Shown here: piece after piece, positions 46,652 to 54,995 of the stretch
Position numbering within the stretch: the first letter of the stretch is position 1
How the letters are laid out: each line of letters begins with the position of its first letter
From: Streptomyces tubercidicus
GTDB taxonomy: Bacteria > Actinomycetota > Actinomycetes > Streptomycetales > Streptomycetaceae
DNA length: 64,000 nucleotides
NCBI RefSeq assembly: GCF_027497495.1
Contig: NZ_CP114205.1
Coordinates: 3,844,001 to 3,908,000, forward strand
Reading direction: 5' to 3'
Position numbers and translations under genes: made by a program
Notes under the pieces: model-generated
Told to the model about the DNA's origin: nothing
Database searches by the model: none
What the model saw: only the letters and a program-made list of their open reading frames with translations

Positions 46652-46720
46652 CCGGGCACCAGGCCGCAGACCTCAGCCCCGCAGCCGACTGCCGACTACC
46701 CGAAGCCTCCCCCATGACCC

Positions 46721-46764
46721 CGAAGGGGCCGCGCCCGCCATATCTGGCGTACGCGGCCCCTTCG
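46721..46764. terminator. Terminator after PepSY gene
   Basis: CGAAGGGGCCGCG (46721-46733) pairs perfectly with CGCGGCCCCTTCG (46752-46764). It lies 70 bp after the stop and before a converging gene remnant. Confidence 0.8.
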
Positions 46765-46857
46765 TCGGTCTCCGGCAAAGACACGGCCCCGGGTCGCAAT
46801 GCGATGGCCGGGGCCATGTCCGCCTTCTGCGGATACCGAGTAACTCCTAGCCGCAGG

Positions 46858-47190
46858 TCACGGACCCATGACCGCGATGGACTTGATCGTCGCACCCGGC
46901 TTGGTCTGGCCCCAGTGGCCGGACTTGATGTCGACCCTCTTGCCGGAGCACGACGCGCCGCTGTAGACCCGAATATTCCTCTTGGCCTGGTTGGAGACAG
47001 TCTTGCCGCCCCACGGGTAGCAGCCCGGCGAGGGGTTCAAGCCACTGGTGGCCTTGGTGCCGCCGAAGTCATTCTTCGACCACGTGCAGACCGAGCCCTT
47101 CCGGCAGGCGGACGAGGCAGATGCGGTCGTCGAGGTGGCGAGCGGCAGCGTCGCGATAAGCGCAGCGCCGCCGAGCGCGATGGATTCACT
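46858..47190 (-). pseudogene. 5'-truncated secreted beta/gamma-crystallin or I36-type inhibitor
   Basis: The C-terminal 90 residues (ACRKGSVCTWSKNDFGGTKA, CYPWGGKTVSNQAKRNIRVYSGASC, SGHWGQTKPGATIKSIAVMGP) match a small secreted crystallin-like protein. The hydrophobic signal core (IALGGAALIATLPLATSTTASA) remains, but its basic N-terminus and start codon are absent. Beyond about 47185 the sequence belongs, on the other strand, to a Nudix gene fragment. A rearrangement therefore joined two broken genes. Confidence 0.65.
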
Positions 47191-47491
47191 CCCAGGAACA
47201 GCCGTCCGCGAAATGCGGGAAGAAACGGGCCTGGACGTCGAGATCACCGGGCTCGTGGGCACGTACACCGACCCTCGCCACATCATCGCCTCCTCGGACG
47301 GCGAGGTACACAGACAGTTCAATGTCTGCTTCACGGCCCGCGTGCTCGGTGGCCAACTGGCGATCTCGGACGAGTCCACGGAGCTGCGGTTCGCCCAGCC
47401 CGACGAGATTGATCAACTGCCGATGCACCACACGCAGCGGCTCCGGCTCCGCCACTTTCTGGAGCACCGTGAGCGGCCCTATCTCGGCTGA
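47184..47491 (+). pseudogene. 5'-truncated Nudix hydrolase fragment
   Basis: From SLPGTAVREMREETGLDVEIT the frame carries the second half of a Nudix box and the rest of the domain (GLVGTYTDPRHIIASSDGEVHRQF, FTARVLGG, ESTELRFAQPDEIDQLPMHHTQRLRLRHFLE). The first part, including the GG and substrate strands, is missing and replaced by the antisense of the crystallin-like gene. It is unlikely to be functional. Confidence 0.7.
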
Positions 47492-48229
47492 CCTCGTACG
47501 CCGCCGCGATGGCAACAACGTCCGGCCCGCACCGCGGCGACCATCAGCGAATCAATTCGGCCCCGCTGACCGCGCGGCTTCGTTCCCAAGCCAGTTGCCT
47601 GCGCGTGAGCAGGCCGATGCGGCGGGCTGGTCGACTGGCAGGTGAGTGTGGATTCCACCATCATGCGCGCATCAGCACGCCGCCGGCGCCCGTCGGCAGC
47701 CGGATGCCCAGCGCGAGCCGCCCGGCGGGAGCACTCCGGAGCCGGGCGATCACGCGCTGGGCCGCTCCCGCGGCGGGCTGTCGACCAAACTGCACCTGGC
47801 CTGCGAGCACGGGCAAAGGCCCTTGTCGCTGGTCCTGAGCGCCGGCAGGCCGGGGATGCCCCGCACTTCGAGGCGGTGATGGCCGGTATCCGCATCGCCC
47901 GGCCGGATGGTGGCCGACCGCGGACCCGGCCGCAGCGGTCCGCGCCGACAAGGCGTATTCCTCCCGCGCCATCCGCGCCCACCTGCACCATTCCCGAGCC
48001 TGCTGACCATGCCGGTCACCGGCGCAGGCGCGGCAGCCGTGGCGGCCGGCCGCCCGCCTTCGACCCGATCGACTACCGCGGTCGGCATGCCATGGAGTGC
48101 GGCATCAACCGCCTCAAACGCCACCGGGCGGCAGCCACCCGGTTCGACAAGCTCGCCGTCCGCTACCTGGCCACCGTCCACATCACCGCCATCAACGAAT
48201 GGCTCCATCTACTTCGAAACACGGCCTAG
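47492..48229 (+). pseudogene. Decayed IS5-family transposase
   Basis: Pieces of one transposase appear in alternating frames: VDSTIMRA, then [30 protein letters not shown], then [26 protein letters not shown], then [59 protein letters not shown]. The last has the Y-x2-R-x3-E-like DDE end. Several frameshifts and a missing N-terminus make it dead. No inverted repeats were found. Confidence 0.75.
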
Positions 48230-48966
48230 TTCGCCGGTGTGGGCGGCGCGGTCAGGTCGTCCTCAACGGCGACCAACTCGGCGATCTTGGTGGCAATGTC
48301 TGCCATCGAACCATCCGCCGTGTTCAACCCGTTTCGGGAGGCAAGCAAGGGGCTAACGTTCCGGAGTTCGTCGTAGGTCGTCTCGTGCACGACAGGAATC
48401 AGCAGGTCACGTGCAAGGAGCTCCGAGAGCTCCTTGTCAGAGACGCCCCGGCTGTCGACGCGTTGCAGTAGCGCAGGGGTGACCAGGACGAGACCCGTAC
48501 GCGACCTCGCCAGGCCTCTGTCGATTTCCCGCATGAACGGTTGGCCGAGCACAATGTCCTTCTCGCTGAACCAGACCGACACACCCTCTGCTTCCAGCAG
48601 GTCGTGCAACTCCGTAGCAGCACCGCGCCGGTCATCCCACGCGTGGCAGAGGAAGACATCGCAAAGGTCTGGCTTTTGAAGCGCGCGCAACTCGGCGGTG
48701 CGGCGAACGGGAGTCAGCGCCCGCACCTCGGCAGGCGTGTAAGTCACGGAGGAGGTACTCGGTGACCAAGGCGGCCGCGTTCTGCCGCTAATGGACCCGC
48801 CTCCACTGCTCGCGCCGCCCCCACTACTGCTCCACGACGTGTAGTCCGGCTGCGGGTAGGAGGGCCGGGGCGATGAGTACCCGTAGCGTCGGCTGCTGCA
48901 CGCAGGGCACGCCGCAGCTGCGCTGGCGGTCCGATGACCCCGGACCGGGGCCGTACAAAGACTCAT
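48226..48966 (-). CDS. TIR-domain protein with Ser/Gly-rich N-terminus
   Basis: The 246-residue protein has an unstructured, Cys-containing N-terminal part ([13 protein letters not shown], Ser/Gly-rich to about 85). A bacterial TIR domain follows (about 103-240): [66 protein letters not shown]. In the loop that normally carries the catalytic Glu the sequence is SEKDIVLG, so NAD hydrolase activity is possible but the residue assignment is uncertain. TIR proteins cut NAD or make signals in phage defence. It stands alone among decayed mobile genes. Confidence 0.82.
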   Translation of the reverse strand: MSLCTAPVRGHRTASAAAACPACSSRRYGYSSPRPSYPQPDYTSWSSSGGGASSGGGSISGRTRPPWSPSTSSVTYTPAEVRALTPVRRTAELRALQKPDLCDVFLCHAWDDRRGAATELHDLLEAEGVSVWFSEKDIVLGQPFMREIDRGLARSRTGLVLVTPALLQRVDSRGVSDKELSELLARDLLIPVVHETTYDELRNVSPLLASRNGLNTADGSMADIATKIAELVAVEDDLTAPPTPAN

Positions 48967-49078
48967 AACTACACGGTAGTCCTGTGACTGCGGCTCGGTT
49001 GCGTCATCGCGATGGAAAGACGGCCGAGTACAGTCCGGCCCGATAGCGATCCGGCGGCACCCCTCTCAGAGCGCCTAA

Positions 49079-49488
49079 TTAGTCGCGCTTGGGCCAGATC
49101 GGGCCCTGGTCGGTCCAGATGACACCCTTGTTGCAGCACAGGCAGAAGGGGTGGCCGATCGGGTCGGTGTAGACCTGCCAGCCGTAGCCGTTGGGGCCGA
49201 TGAAGTCCTGCCATAGCGTCGCGCCGAGGTCGAGGACGCGTCGCTGCTCGGACTTGATCTCGTCCACTTCGAAGTCGAGGTGGAACTGCTTGGGGTGCTC
49301 GCTGTCGGGCCACTGCGGAGCGCGGTAGTCGTCCACCCGGATGAACGCCAGCTCGATCTCGCCGAACTGGATGCCAGCCCAGTCCTCGGAGCTGCCTTCC
49401 TTGATCGGACGGCCCGTCACTCGGAGTAGAAAGCTGCCAGCTTCATCGTGTCCGGGCAGTCGACAATGAAATCGGTGAGTCGCAGCAT
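49079..49488 (-). pseudogene. VOC/glyoxalase-family protein with a one-base frameshift
   Basis: A start at ATG 49488 gives MLRLTDFIVDCPDTMKLAAF and then YSE-stop. In the next frame the protein continues VTGRPIKEGSSEDWAGIQFGEIELAFIRVDDYRAP to HLDFEVDEIKSEQRRVLDLGATLWQDFIGPNGYGWQVYTDPIGHPFCLC. One G appears to be missing near 49420 (GAGTGACG in place of GAGGTGACG). The rest of the domain, including the metal-ligand His and Glu regions, is intact. It is either a very recent pseudogene or a sequencing error. Confidence 0.75.
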
Positions 49489-49536
49489 CCCGCGATCTTG
49501 GCACAAGCTCACACCCGACTTCGAGACAGGCCCTAG

Positions 49537-50594
49537 GTGTATTGATCACGAGCGTTGTTAACAGCCGGCTCGGTTTGATCAATGGCGAAGACCTCCGGTG
49601 TGGTGGAGGTGTCTAGGCTTCACCACACAACGGAGGTCTTCGTGTCCCACCGTAATGCCCGGTTGACTGTTCACGGCAGGAGGCTGCTGGTCGACCGGGT
49701 TCGGTCCGGTCGCCCCGTGGCCCATGTGGCAGCCGAGATGGGAATCTCACGCACCACAGCTCACAAGTGGGTCCGGCGGTTCGTGGCTGAAGGCGATGCG
49801 GGACTGCACGACCGTGCCAGCTGTCCGCACAGGACCCCGCACCGCACCTCCGCAGCAGATGAAGCACGTGTGTGCCACCTACGTACAAGCCGCAAGCTCG
49901 GACCGGCCCGCATCGGGCCGATCCTGGGGATGCCCGCCTCCACCGTGCACCGTGTCCTGACCCGCCACGGTCTGGGCCGCCTGGCCTTCCTCGACCGGCC
50001 CACCGGGCAGGTCATCCGCCGCTTTGAGCGCAACCGCCCCGGCGAGCTGGTCCACGTGGACGTGAAGAAACTCGGTCGGATCCCCGACGGCGGCGGCCAC
50101 AAAGTCCTCGGCCCCCAAGCCGGCCGCGCCACCCGCAGCAGCATGGGCTTCGACTACGTCCACTCCGCCGTCGACGACCACACCCGCCTCGCCTACAGCG
50201 AGGTCCACGGCGACGAGAAGGCCGCCACCTGCGCGGCCTTCCTCGACAGGGCAGCCACGTTCTTCCAGAACGTGGGCATCGACCGCATAGAACGCGTCCT
50301 GACCGACAACGCCTGGCCCTACCGCAAGAACTTCGCCTGGCGCGACGCCCTGGCCCGTCTCGGCGCCACCGGCAAGCTCACCCGCGCCTACAGGCCGCCG
50401 ACCAACGGCAAAGTCGAACGCTTCCACCGCGCCCTCGCCGACGAGTGGGCCTACACCCGGCCCTACACCAGCAACGACGAACGCACAGCCGCCCTGCCAG
50501 ACTTCCTCCACACCTACAACCACCACCGCAGCCACACCGCACTCAACGGCCAGCCACCCATCACCCGCGTGAACAACGCTCCAGGTCAATACAC
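49537..50594 (+). mobile_element. IS481-family insertion sequence with CTAG target duplication
   Basis: The ends are inverted repeats: GTGTATTGATCACGAGCGTTGTT on the left in two parts (GTGTATTGA, GAGCGTTGTT) and the matching AACAACGCTC and TCAATACAC on the right. CTAG occurs directly outside both ends (49533-49536 and 50595-50598), the known target preference of IS481. Length is 1058 bp. One transposase fills the element. Confidence 0.85.
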
Positions 50595-50598
50595 CTAG
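49642..50598 (+). CDS. IS481-family transposase
   Basis: GTG 49642 has GGAGG 6 bp upstream. The 318-residue protein has an N-terminal helix-turn-helix (GRPVAHVAAEMGISRTTAHKWVRRF), then HRVLTRHGLGRL and an rve DDE catalytic core: VHVDVKKLGRI (first Asp), VLTDNAWPYRKN (second Asp) and NGKVERFHRALADEWAY (Glu). The stop codon TAG is provided by the CTAG target duplication itself. It appears intact and potentially active. Confidence 0.92.
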   Translation: MSHRNARLTVHGRRLLVDRVRSGRPVAHVAAEMGISRTTAHKWVRRFVAEGDAGLHDRASCPHRTPHRTSAADEARVCHLRTSRKLGPARIGPILGMPASTVHRVLTRHGLGRLAFLDRPTGQVIRRFERNRPGELVHVDVKKLGRIPDGGGHKVLGPQAGRATRSSMGFDYVHSAVDDHTRLAYSEVHGDEKAATCAAFLDRAATFFQNVGIDRIERVLTDNAWPYRKNFAWRDALARLGATGKLTRAYRPPTNGKVERFHRALADEWAYTRPYTSNDERTAALPDFLHTYNHHRSHTALNGQPPITRVNNAPGQYT

Positions 50599-50814
50599 GG
50601 CGTGTCTGATGGGTCCGTGATCGGACGGGAGATTCCGTGCCCATAGCCCGTGTATGAGTCACCGTAAGGGGCGCCTGGAAGCTCGCAGGAGCGCACGAGA
50701 ACCACTGGCCGCAACGGCCGACGGCCGAAACAGACCCGTCAGGCATGCCCCAACGGTTTGACCGCTGGGGGGCGTTCGCACGCCTCACGCAGAGCAGACG
50801 CCAGCACCCCGAGC

Positions 50815-50976
50815 TCAATCCTGATCACTATCTTCCTCGCCCTGCCAGGCTCGCTTCGCCCTTCTGTAGGACTGAAAGACTCCCGGCAATTGGTCCAGAA
50901 CGCCCTTGACCGAAAAGAGGAGGACAGAGATTACGCTTGCGCCGGCAAGGAGCCAGAGAACGATGATTTCGTCCAC
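50815..50976 (-). CDS. Small single-pass membrane protein (53 aa)
   Basis: GTG 50976 with AAAGG about 12 bp upstream opens a frame with one hydrophobic helix (EIIVLWLLAGASVISVLLF) and a charged tail (VFQSYRRAKRAWQGEEDSDQD). The pattern is a typical small actinomycete membrane protein. No family or partner is recognised. It is close to the right end of IS481, on the opposite strand. Confidence 0.55.
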   Translation of the reverse strand: MDEIIVLWLLAGASVISVLLFSVKGVLDQLPGVFQSYRRAKRAWQGEEDSDQD

Positions 50977-51541
50977 CGGTTCGTAGACCTTTCATTTACA
51001 GATGGTCGAACCGGCCGCAGACTGCAGGATCAGTTCGACCACAAACTACGTGGACAGAACTGAATTCCTGCCGACACCAAAAACTCAGACCGAGGAAACC
51101 CCTCGGGGGTTAGAACAGGGCACTACATGCGGGTGAGATCCCGCAGGGTTTGAAACCACTCCCTCACCCACCCGTGTCGGAGGCCCGAGCAAGTTTGTGG
51201 AATCCTTCCTGGCACCCCAAAATTCATCGGGCCGTCCAGGGCACGGACAGACTGCTTCCCGCAGTCTGAGATTGACAGGAACCTACCACAACTCCCCTTG
51301 AGCCATGGACCATTGAGCCGACCCATACCGGCTCTGCATCTACGCACCGTTCGCGCGGCAGGCCAGCACTACGCACGACCAGCACGTGTTGCTAGCACAT
51401 GGGGTGCGCGACAGCGCACCCCATGCGGTGCGCGACAGCCCCGTCCTCAACCGTGGAGGTTGGGACTGTCGCGATCCGACCTGCCTCCGGTCTCGATCCG
51501 CCGGATAGTGCCGTTGTGATGTGTTGGGCCATCACTGCGCA
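50977..51541. other. Gene-free stretch with a perfect hairpin
   Basis: No reliable gene is found. CATGGGGTGCGC (51398-51409) pairs perfectly with GCGCACCCCATG (51414-51425) with loop GACA; then TGCGGTGCGCGACAG partly repeats the left arm. It may be a terminator for the minus-strand gene that ends at 51542. Confidence 0.5.
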
Positions 51542-52117
51542 TCAGGCTCGCCGACGGGTTCCTGGAACAGGGGCGGTCGGATCAGGATTATCGAGCACCT
51601 TGGCAGCGGCGTCGAGGAAGCCTTCGGCTCCGGACTGAAGAGTCCGGAGCCATTGATCAGTTCTCCTGATCGATTCGATTTCCGGAGATTCCTTCGACTG
51701 AAGGACTGCTACTTCGTCGAGGATGGTGTGAGCCAACAGGTCTAGCTGGCGGGCTAGCTGGTACATGGATCGTGGGCCTTCCACTTGGATAGCCCCTCTT
51801 GCCCGCCTGATGCGCTCCATCACCTCATTGGCTACTCTCCGGGATTCATGAAGCGTGATGGGAACATGAGCTGGAGTTAGCACGCCCTGAAGGGACATGT
51901 CTTCCAGGACATCCCAGTTCTTGTTGTACACGTCGTCTATCAGGGCGTGAAAGACCAGGAATGCCTCCCGGCGAACCTGCCGCCGCCATTGCGCGTGTTC
52001 AGCTCGCGCCTGGATCCTTGCCTGCCTGATTGCTCCCCCAAAAGCTAATTCAGCGCCGATAGTAGTTGCAGCTGCCCCGACGGCTGCTCCTACGAGCGCC
52101 GCAATCCCCTCGTCCAT
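51542..52117 (-). CDS. Membrane-anchored hypothetical protein (191 aa)
   Basis: The N-terminus is a hydrophobic Ala/Gly-rich helix (GIAALVGAAVGAAATTIGAELAFGG) followed by a long charged helix (RQARIQARAEHAQWRRQVRREAFLVFHALIDD). The rest is predicted helical. This layout, one membrane helix plus W-R/R-x2-A-F coiled region, is common in Streptomyces orphans and resembles the gene at 56764-57315. No function is known. Confidence 0.65.
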   Translation of the reverse strand: MDEGIAALVGAAVGAAATTIGAELAFGGAIRQARIQARAEHAQWRRQVRREAFLVFHALIDDVYNKNWDVLEDMSLQGVLTPAHVPITLHESRRVANEVMERIRRARGAIQVEGPRSMYQLARQLDLLAHTILDEVAVLQSKESPEIESIRRTDQWLRTLQSGAEGFLDAAAKVLDNPDPTAPVPGTRRRA

Positions 52118-52407
52118 GGCAACTCAGGGTATGGGCAGGGCGATGCCAGGGGAGGCCCAATTGGACGGATCAAAACGCATCGATCTTGAAAACTATCGCG
52201 GGGCGAGCCAGTGTGAGTTCTCCCTGCAGCCATCATGCAGTTTGGGCGCCGCCGACCAGCTGAAGCGGTAGGGGTACGGTCGCCCGCTCGCTGAGCCTGC
52301 TAGGCAGATCCATGCCGGCGCATCGGCATAAGCACTGGCTGCCTCCCACACTTCCGGCCCCAGAGTTTCCGTATGCGGGGGCCGGTCGGTCCTCTGATGA
52401 TGGGAGC

Positions 52408-53070
52408 ATGTCCCACCGCCGCCCTGATCTACGGGTCCGGCCCAGGCTCCGCCCCCGGAGGACCACAAAGCCGAGGGCTGTCGGACGGCGGCCGCCGACC
52501 GACCAGTCGCGCCTAGCGACGTGGGGTGCGGTGGTCTCGGCGATAGCGGCGGCGCTGGGGCTGCTGTTCTCGGGCACGGTGGCCTGGTTCAGCGTGAACG
52601 CGACACGCCAGCAGCTGGAGCAAAACCGGCGCTATCAGGCAGGGCGTGTGACCTTCTGGTACACGTTCACCGACACAGAGGACGGCGGCTACGGCACGGT
52701 GGTGGTCAACCGTTCGCTCGACCCCGTGACCGGCCTCTACCTGGTCTTCCAAGGGCCGAAGCAGGGGGGCGTCATCACACAGTACGAGAGCTTCTCACTT
52801 GGTTACGGCACGCTGCCGCCCTGTACCCGGCTGACGTTTCCACCGGGTTCGTTCTATCGCGACCTCATTCGGAGCCATATGGTGCCGGAGGACGCAACGC
52901 CGCGGCAGATCCGCTTCACAGACGCCGACGGCAGGAACTGGACCCGATCCGAAGAGAGTCTGCATCGTGGGCCGGACGATCCCACGATGGACAGACTTTC
53001 CGACTACGCCAATCCGGAGCTCGGCGTTCCCAAGGTGAAGCGCGAGCCAGCCCGGCACTGCGACGTGTAG
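52408..53070 (+). CDS. Membrane-anchored hypothetical protein (220 aa)
   Basis: From ATG 52408 the protein has a basic N-terminus (SHRRPDLRVRPRLRPRRTTKPRAVGRR), one transmembrane segment (TWGAVVSAIAAALGLLFSGTVAWFSV), then a short coiled piece (NATRQQLEQNRRYQAGR) and a beta-rich cytosolic or external domain (VTFWYTFTDTEDGGYGTVVVNRSLDPVTGLYLVF). The domain is not recognised. An upstream in-frame start at 52312 lacks RBS support. Confidence 0.65.
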   Translation: MSHRRPDLRVRPRLRPRRTTKPRAVGRRPPTDQSRLATWGAVVSAIAAALGLLFSGTVAWFSVNATRQQLEQNRRYQAGRVTFWYTFTDTEDGGYGTVVVNRSLDPVTGLYLVFQGPKQGGVITQYESFSLGYGTLPPCTRLTFPPGSFYRDLIRSHMVPEDATPRQIRFTDADGRNWTRSEESLHRGPDDPTMDRLSDYANPELGVPKVKREPARHCDV

Positions 53071-53116
53071 TAGGGAGGAAGGCGGAACCCCCGCTTACCC
53101 GCCTGCCTGATCCAAC

Positions 53117-53158
53117 GGATCAGAAGGTTGCAGGTTCCCCCTGTCGAGCGCACAGCAC
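53117..53158 (+). repeat. Relic copy of tRNA-Arg(ACG) 3' half (att-like)
   Basis: The first 22 bases (CGGATCAGAAGGTTGCAGGTTC) are recognisable as the tRNA-Arg anticodon-to-T-arm sequence, read here as CGGATCAGAAGG and TTGCAGGTTC. After a small gap, CGAGCGCACAGCA matches the acceptor end and 7 bases past it. It is on the opposite strand from the real tRNA at 11765-11837. This is the usual footprint of an AICE attachment site. Confidence 0.8.
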
Positions 53159-53280
53159 TCAGCCCCGCCCTGTCAGACCGGGGTGGTTCAGGCCCTTTGA
53201 ACGTGCCAGATCCGTGCCAGACGGGGCGGTAAACCGCGGTCAAGAGCAGTCAGCCAAGGATGAGTCGTAATCCGGAACAG

Positions 53281-53321
53281 AGAAGGCCCTCGACCAGGAC
53301 TTGCCTGGTCGAGGGCCTTCT
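53281..53321. terminator. Perfect 18-bp hairpin
   Basis: AGAAGGCCCTCGACCAGG (53281-53298) pairs exactly with CCTGGTCGAGGGCCTTCT (53304-53321), with a 5-base loop. It lies directly beside the tRNA-Ser relic, in the same relation as the terminator at 59864-59902 has to the real tRNA-Ser. Confidence 0.85.
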
Positions 53322-53327
53322 ACCCGT

Positions 53328-53382
53328 GGAGGCTGTGGGATTTGAACCCACGGTGACATTGCCGCCAGACAGTTTTCAAGAC
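53328..53382 (-). repeat. Relic copy of tRNA-Ser(TGA) 3' part (att-like)
   Basis: About 54 bp match the 3' part of tRNA-Ser at 59924-59978 from the acceptor end through the anticodon loop, with one substitution and one deletion. Similarity ends in the anticodon stem. The copy and the real tRNA have the same orientation and bound a 6.5-kb segment, as expected for attL and attR of an integrated element. Confidence 0.85.
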
Positions 53383-53659
53383 CGCTGAGCTTTCCAGCGC
53401 GACACCTGCTCCGAGCTGCGACGGAGCAGCAGTGTCCCTGACCCAGCCATGCGTCTTGGCCACAGGTTGGCCGCACCTCAGGCAGAGCTCACCCGGTCGG
53501 CGCCCCAGGGCGTGACGAGTCTCAACTGGTGAGCACCGCATTGGGAGTTCGATCCGAGTCCGCTCCGGCGACTGTCGGCGGCTGGTGTGACGGTCGCACA
53601 AGGGAGGTGGTGTACGCCTTCGTCTGGCGCCGTTGATGTCAGCCACGGATGTCAGAAGC

Positions 53660-53673
53660 CTTCTGATCCGTAG
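53660..53673 (-). repeat. Second short tRNA-Arg anticodon-region match
   Basis: CTTCTGATCCGTAG is an exact 14-base match to the anticodon-loop region of tRNA-Arg (11793-11806), in the same orientation as the true gene. CTCGAGCGAG after it loosely resembles the 5' acceptor end. It could be a second, older att relic; chance is unlikely but not excluded. Confidence 0.45.
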
Positions 53674-53735
53674 CTCGAGCGAGATTGGTCAACGACGGCC
53701 ATACCGGCAACTGCGAGACCCCGGAGAATACGAGA

Positions 53736-54995
53736 TCACGCCTTACCCCATCGGTCGATTACTGGGCGCAAGACGTTGAATTGACCATCAGTGTCGAGAT
53801 CGATTGCCGTGTCAATATTTGACTCACCCAAGATAATCTTCCCGAATACGGTTCGCGTGAAGGGAGTGAGCAATGACGCGTACTTGCCGCTCTCCGTGGC
53901 CACGAGAACGTGGAGCGCCTCGCGACGATCTCGCCTCCGATCGCGCGGCGGAATTATCCGCCCATCCTTATCCAGCTTCTCATCCGTTGTGTACCAAGCT
54001 TCATTGAGGAAAATAACGCCATTAGCGCGCAGCGACTCCACGCGATCGGCGACTCGATGCATGGTGAGGTATTTTCCATTTTGATCGAAAAATATCGGCA
54101 CCATGGAGTCAACTACCACATCATCTCGAAAGAACCAGATTAGAGGTACGTGCTTCTTATCGCGCGTAAGCGCCTTGCCAGCTTGCTCCATAATCTGCGG
54201 GGCTACCTCGATTGGGTTTCCCTGAACATTTACCGCAGAACCGTACCACTTTTGTGATTTCCTGTGACTTTCCGGGGCTTGCTCAATGAAATATGCGACC
54301 TCTTCGATTCCGCGACCTGCTTCCAAGTCCAAGTGTTCCTGCAACCAGCCAGGATTGATGTCCATGCAAGCGAGAGGCTCTGCAGTCAGGGCTGGGGTTA
54401 CACAGGCTGGCTCGCGGGCACCTAAGCCGCATTCTTCCGAGCTGGCCGCATTATGGGCGGCCGCAATCAAGGCACTGAGGATAATAAACACTTCCCGTGT
54501 TGCGCTAAGGATTTCCCTGCCGGGAAGCGCTTTGTCAACCCATCGGCGAGAAATGGTAACGACGCCCATTTGGGGGTTTCCGGGATCAGAGAAGATTGTC
54601 GCAAGAATCGCTTTCGATGACATCCGAGGAGGGAATGCGAAGTTTCTTTCCTGCTTCCTTACCCAATCCCCAATCCAACGCACCTTGGCTTCGCTGAGTA
54701 GCTCAAGGTCGGATTCCTTTACGATTCTATTTCGAGAGTTTACTGACCAGCGCATCAAGGGGTTCGATTTCGCTGCCACCTGAAACTCCGTGTACCATTC
54801 CTCGAACCCGGGAAGGGTGGATTTTTGCTTCTGTAGCATAAAGGTGACATTCCGCATTCCCTGCATTAGGGAATTCAGATGCATTCGGACGTTCTCGGGC
54901 TTCATGTAGTCATCGGCCACCGCGTGCCACATTGCATGGCAATCCATGAGGCGCTTGTGTGCTGCCGAGATAGGGCACGATTTTTGGGCCGTCAT
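53736..54995 (-). CDS. Orphan hypothetical protein (419 aa), low GC
   Basis: The protein from ATG 54995 is soluble, with short recognisable pieces but no known domain: DCHAMWHAVADDYMKPENVRMHL, then RWVDKALPGREILSATREVFI and a C-terminal half with PLIWFFRDDVVVDSMVPIFFDQNGKYLTMHRVADRVESLRANGVIFLNEAWY. The last part has repeated beta strands and acidic residues. GC is far below the neighbours (many AT-rich codons such as AAT, GAA, ATA), indicating import from another genus. It lies inside the segment bounded by tRNA-Ser copies and is probably cargo. Confidence 0.65.
   Translation of the reverse strand: MTAQKSCPISAAHKRLMDCHAMWHAVADDYMKPENVRMHLNSLMQGMRNVTFMLQKQKSTLPGFEEWYTEFQVAAKSNPLMRWSVNSRNRIVKESDLELLSEAKVRWIGDWVRKQERNFAFPPRMSSKAILATIFSDPGNPQMGVVTISRRWVDKALPGREILSATREVFIILSALIAAAHNAASSEECGLGAREPACVTPALTAEPLACMDINPGWLQEHLDLEAGRGIEEVAYFIEQAPESHRKSQKWYGSAVNVQGNPIEVAPQIMEQAGKALTRDKKHVPLIWFFRDDVVVDSMVPIFFDQNGKYLTMHRVADRVESLRANGVIFLNEAWYTTDEKLDKDGRIIPPRDRRRDRREALHVLVATESGKYASLLTPFTRTVFGKIILGESNIDTAIDLDTDGQFNVLRPVIDRWGKA

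Noticed and set aside
50758..51063. Plus-strand 101-codon frame after IS481
   Set aside because: The opposite strand carries a better-supported small membrane protein with an RBS; the plus frame lacks one.
53320..53646. Minus-strand frame of 108 codons over the tRNA-Ser relic
   Set aside because: Its end is simply translation of tRNA sequence and the rest has no coding character.
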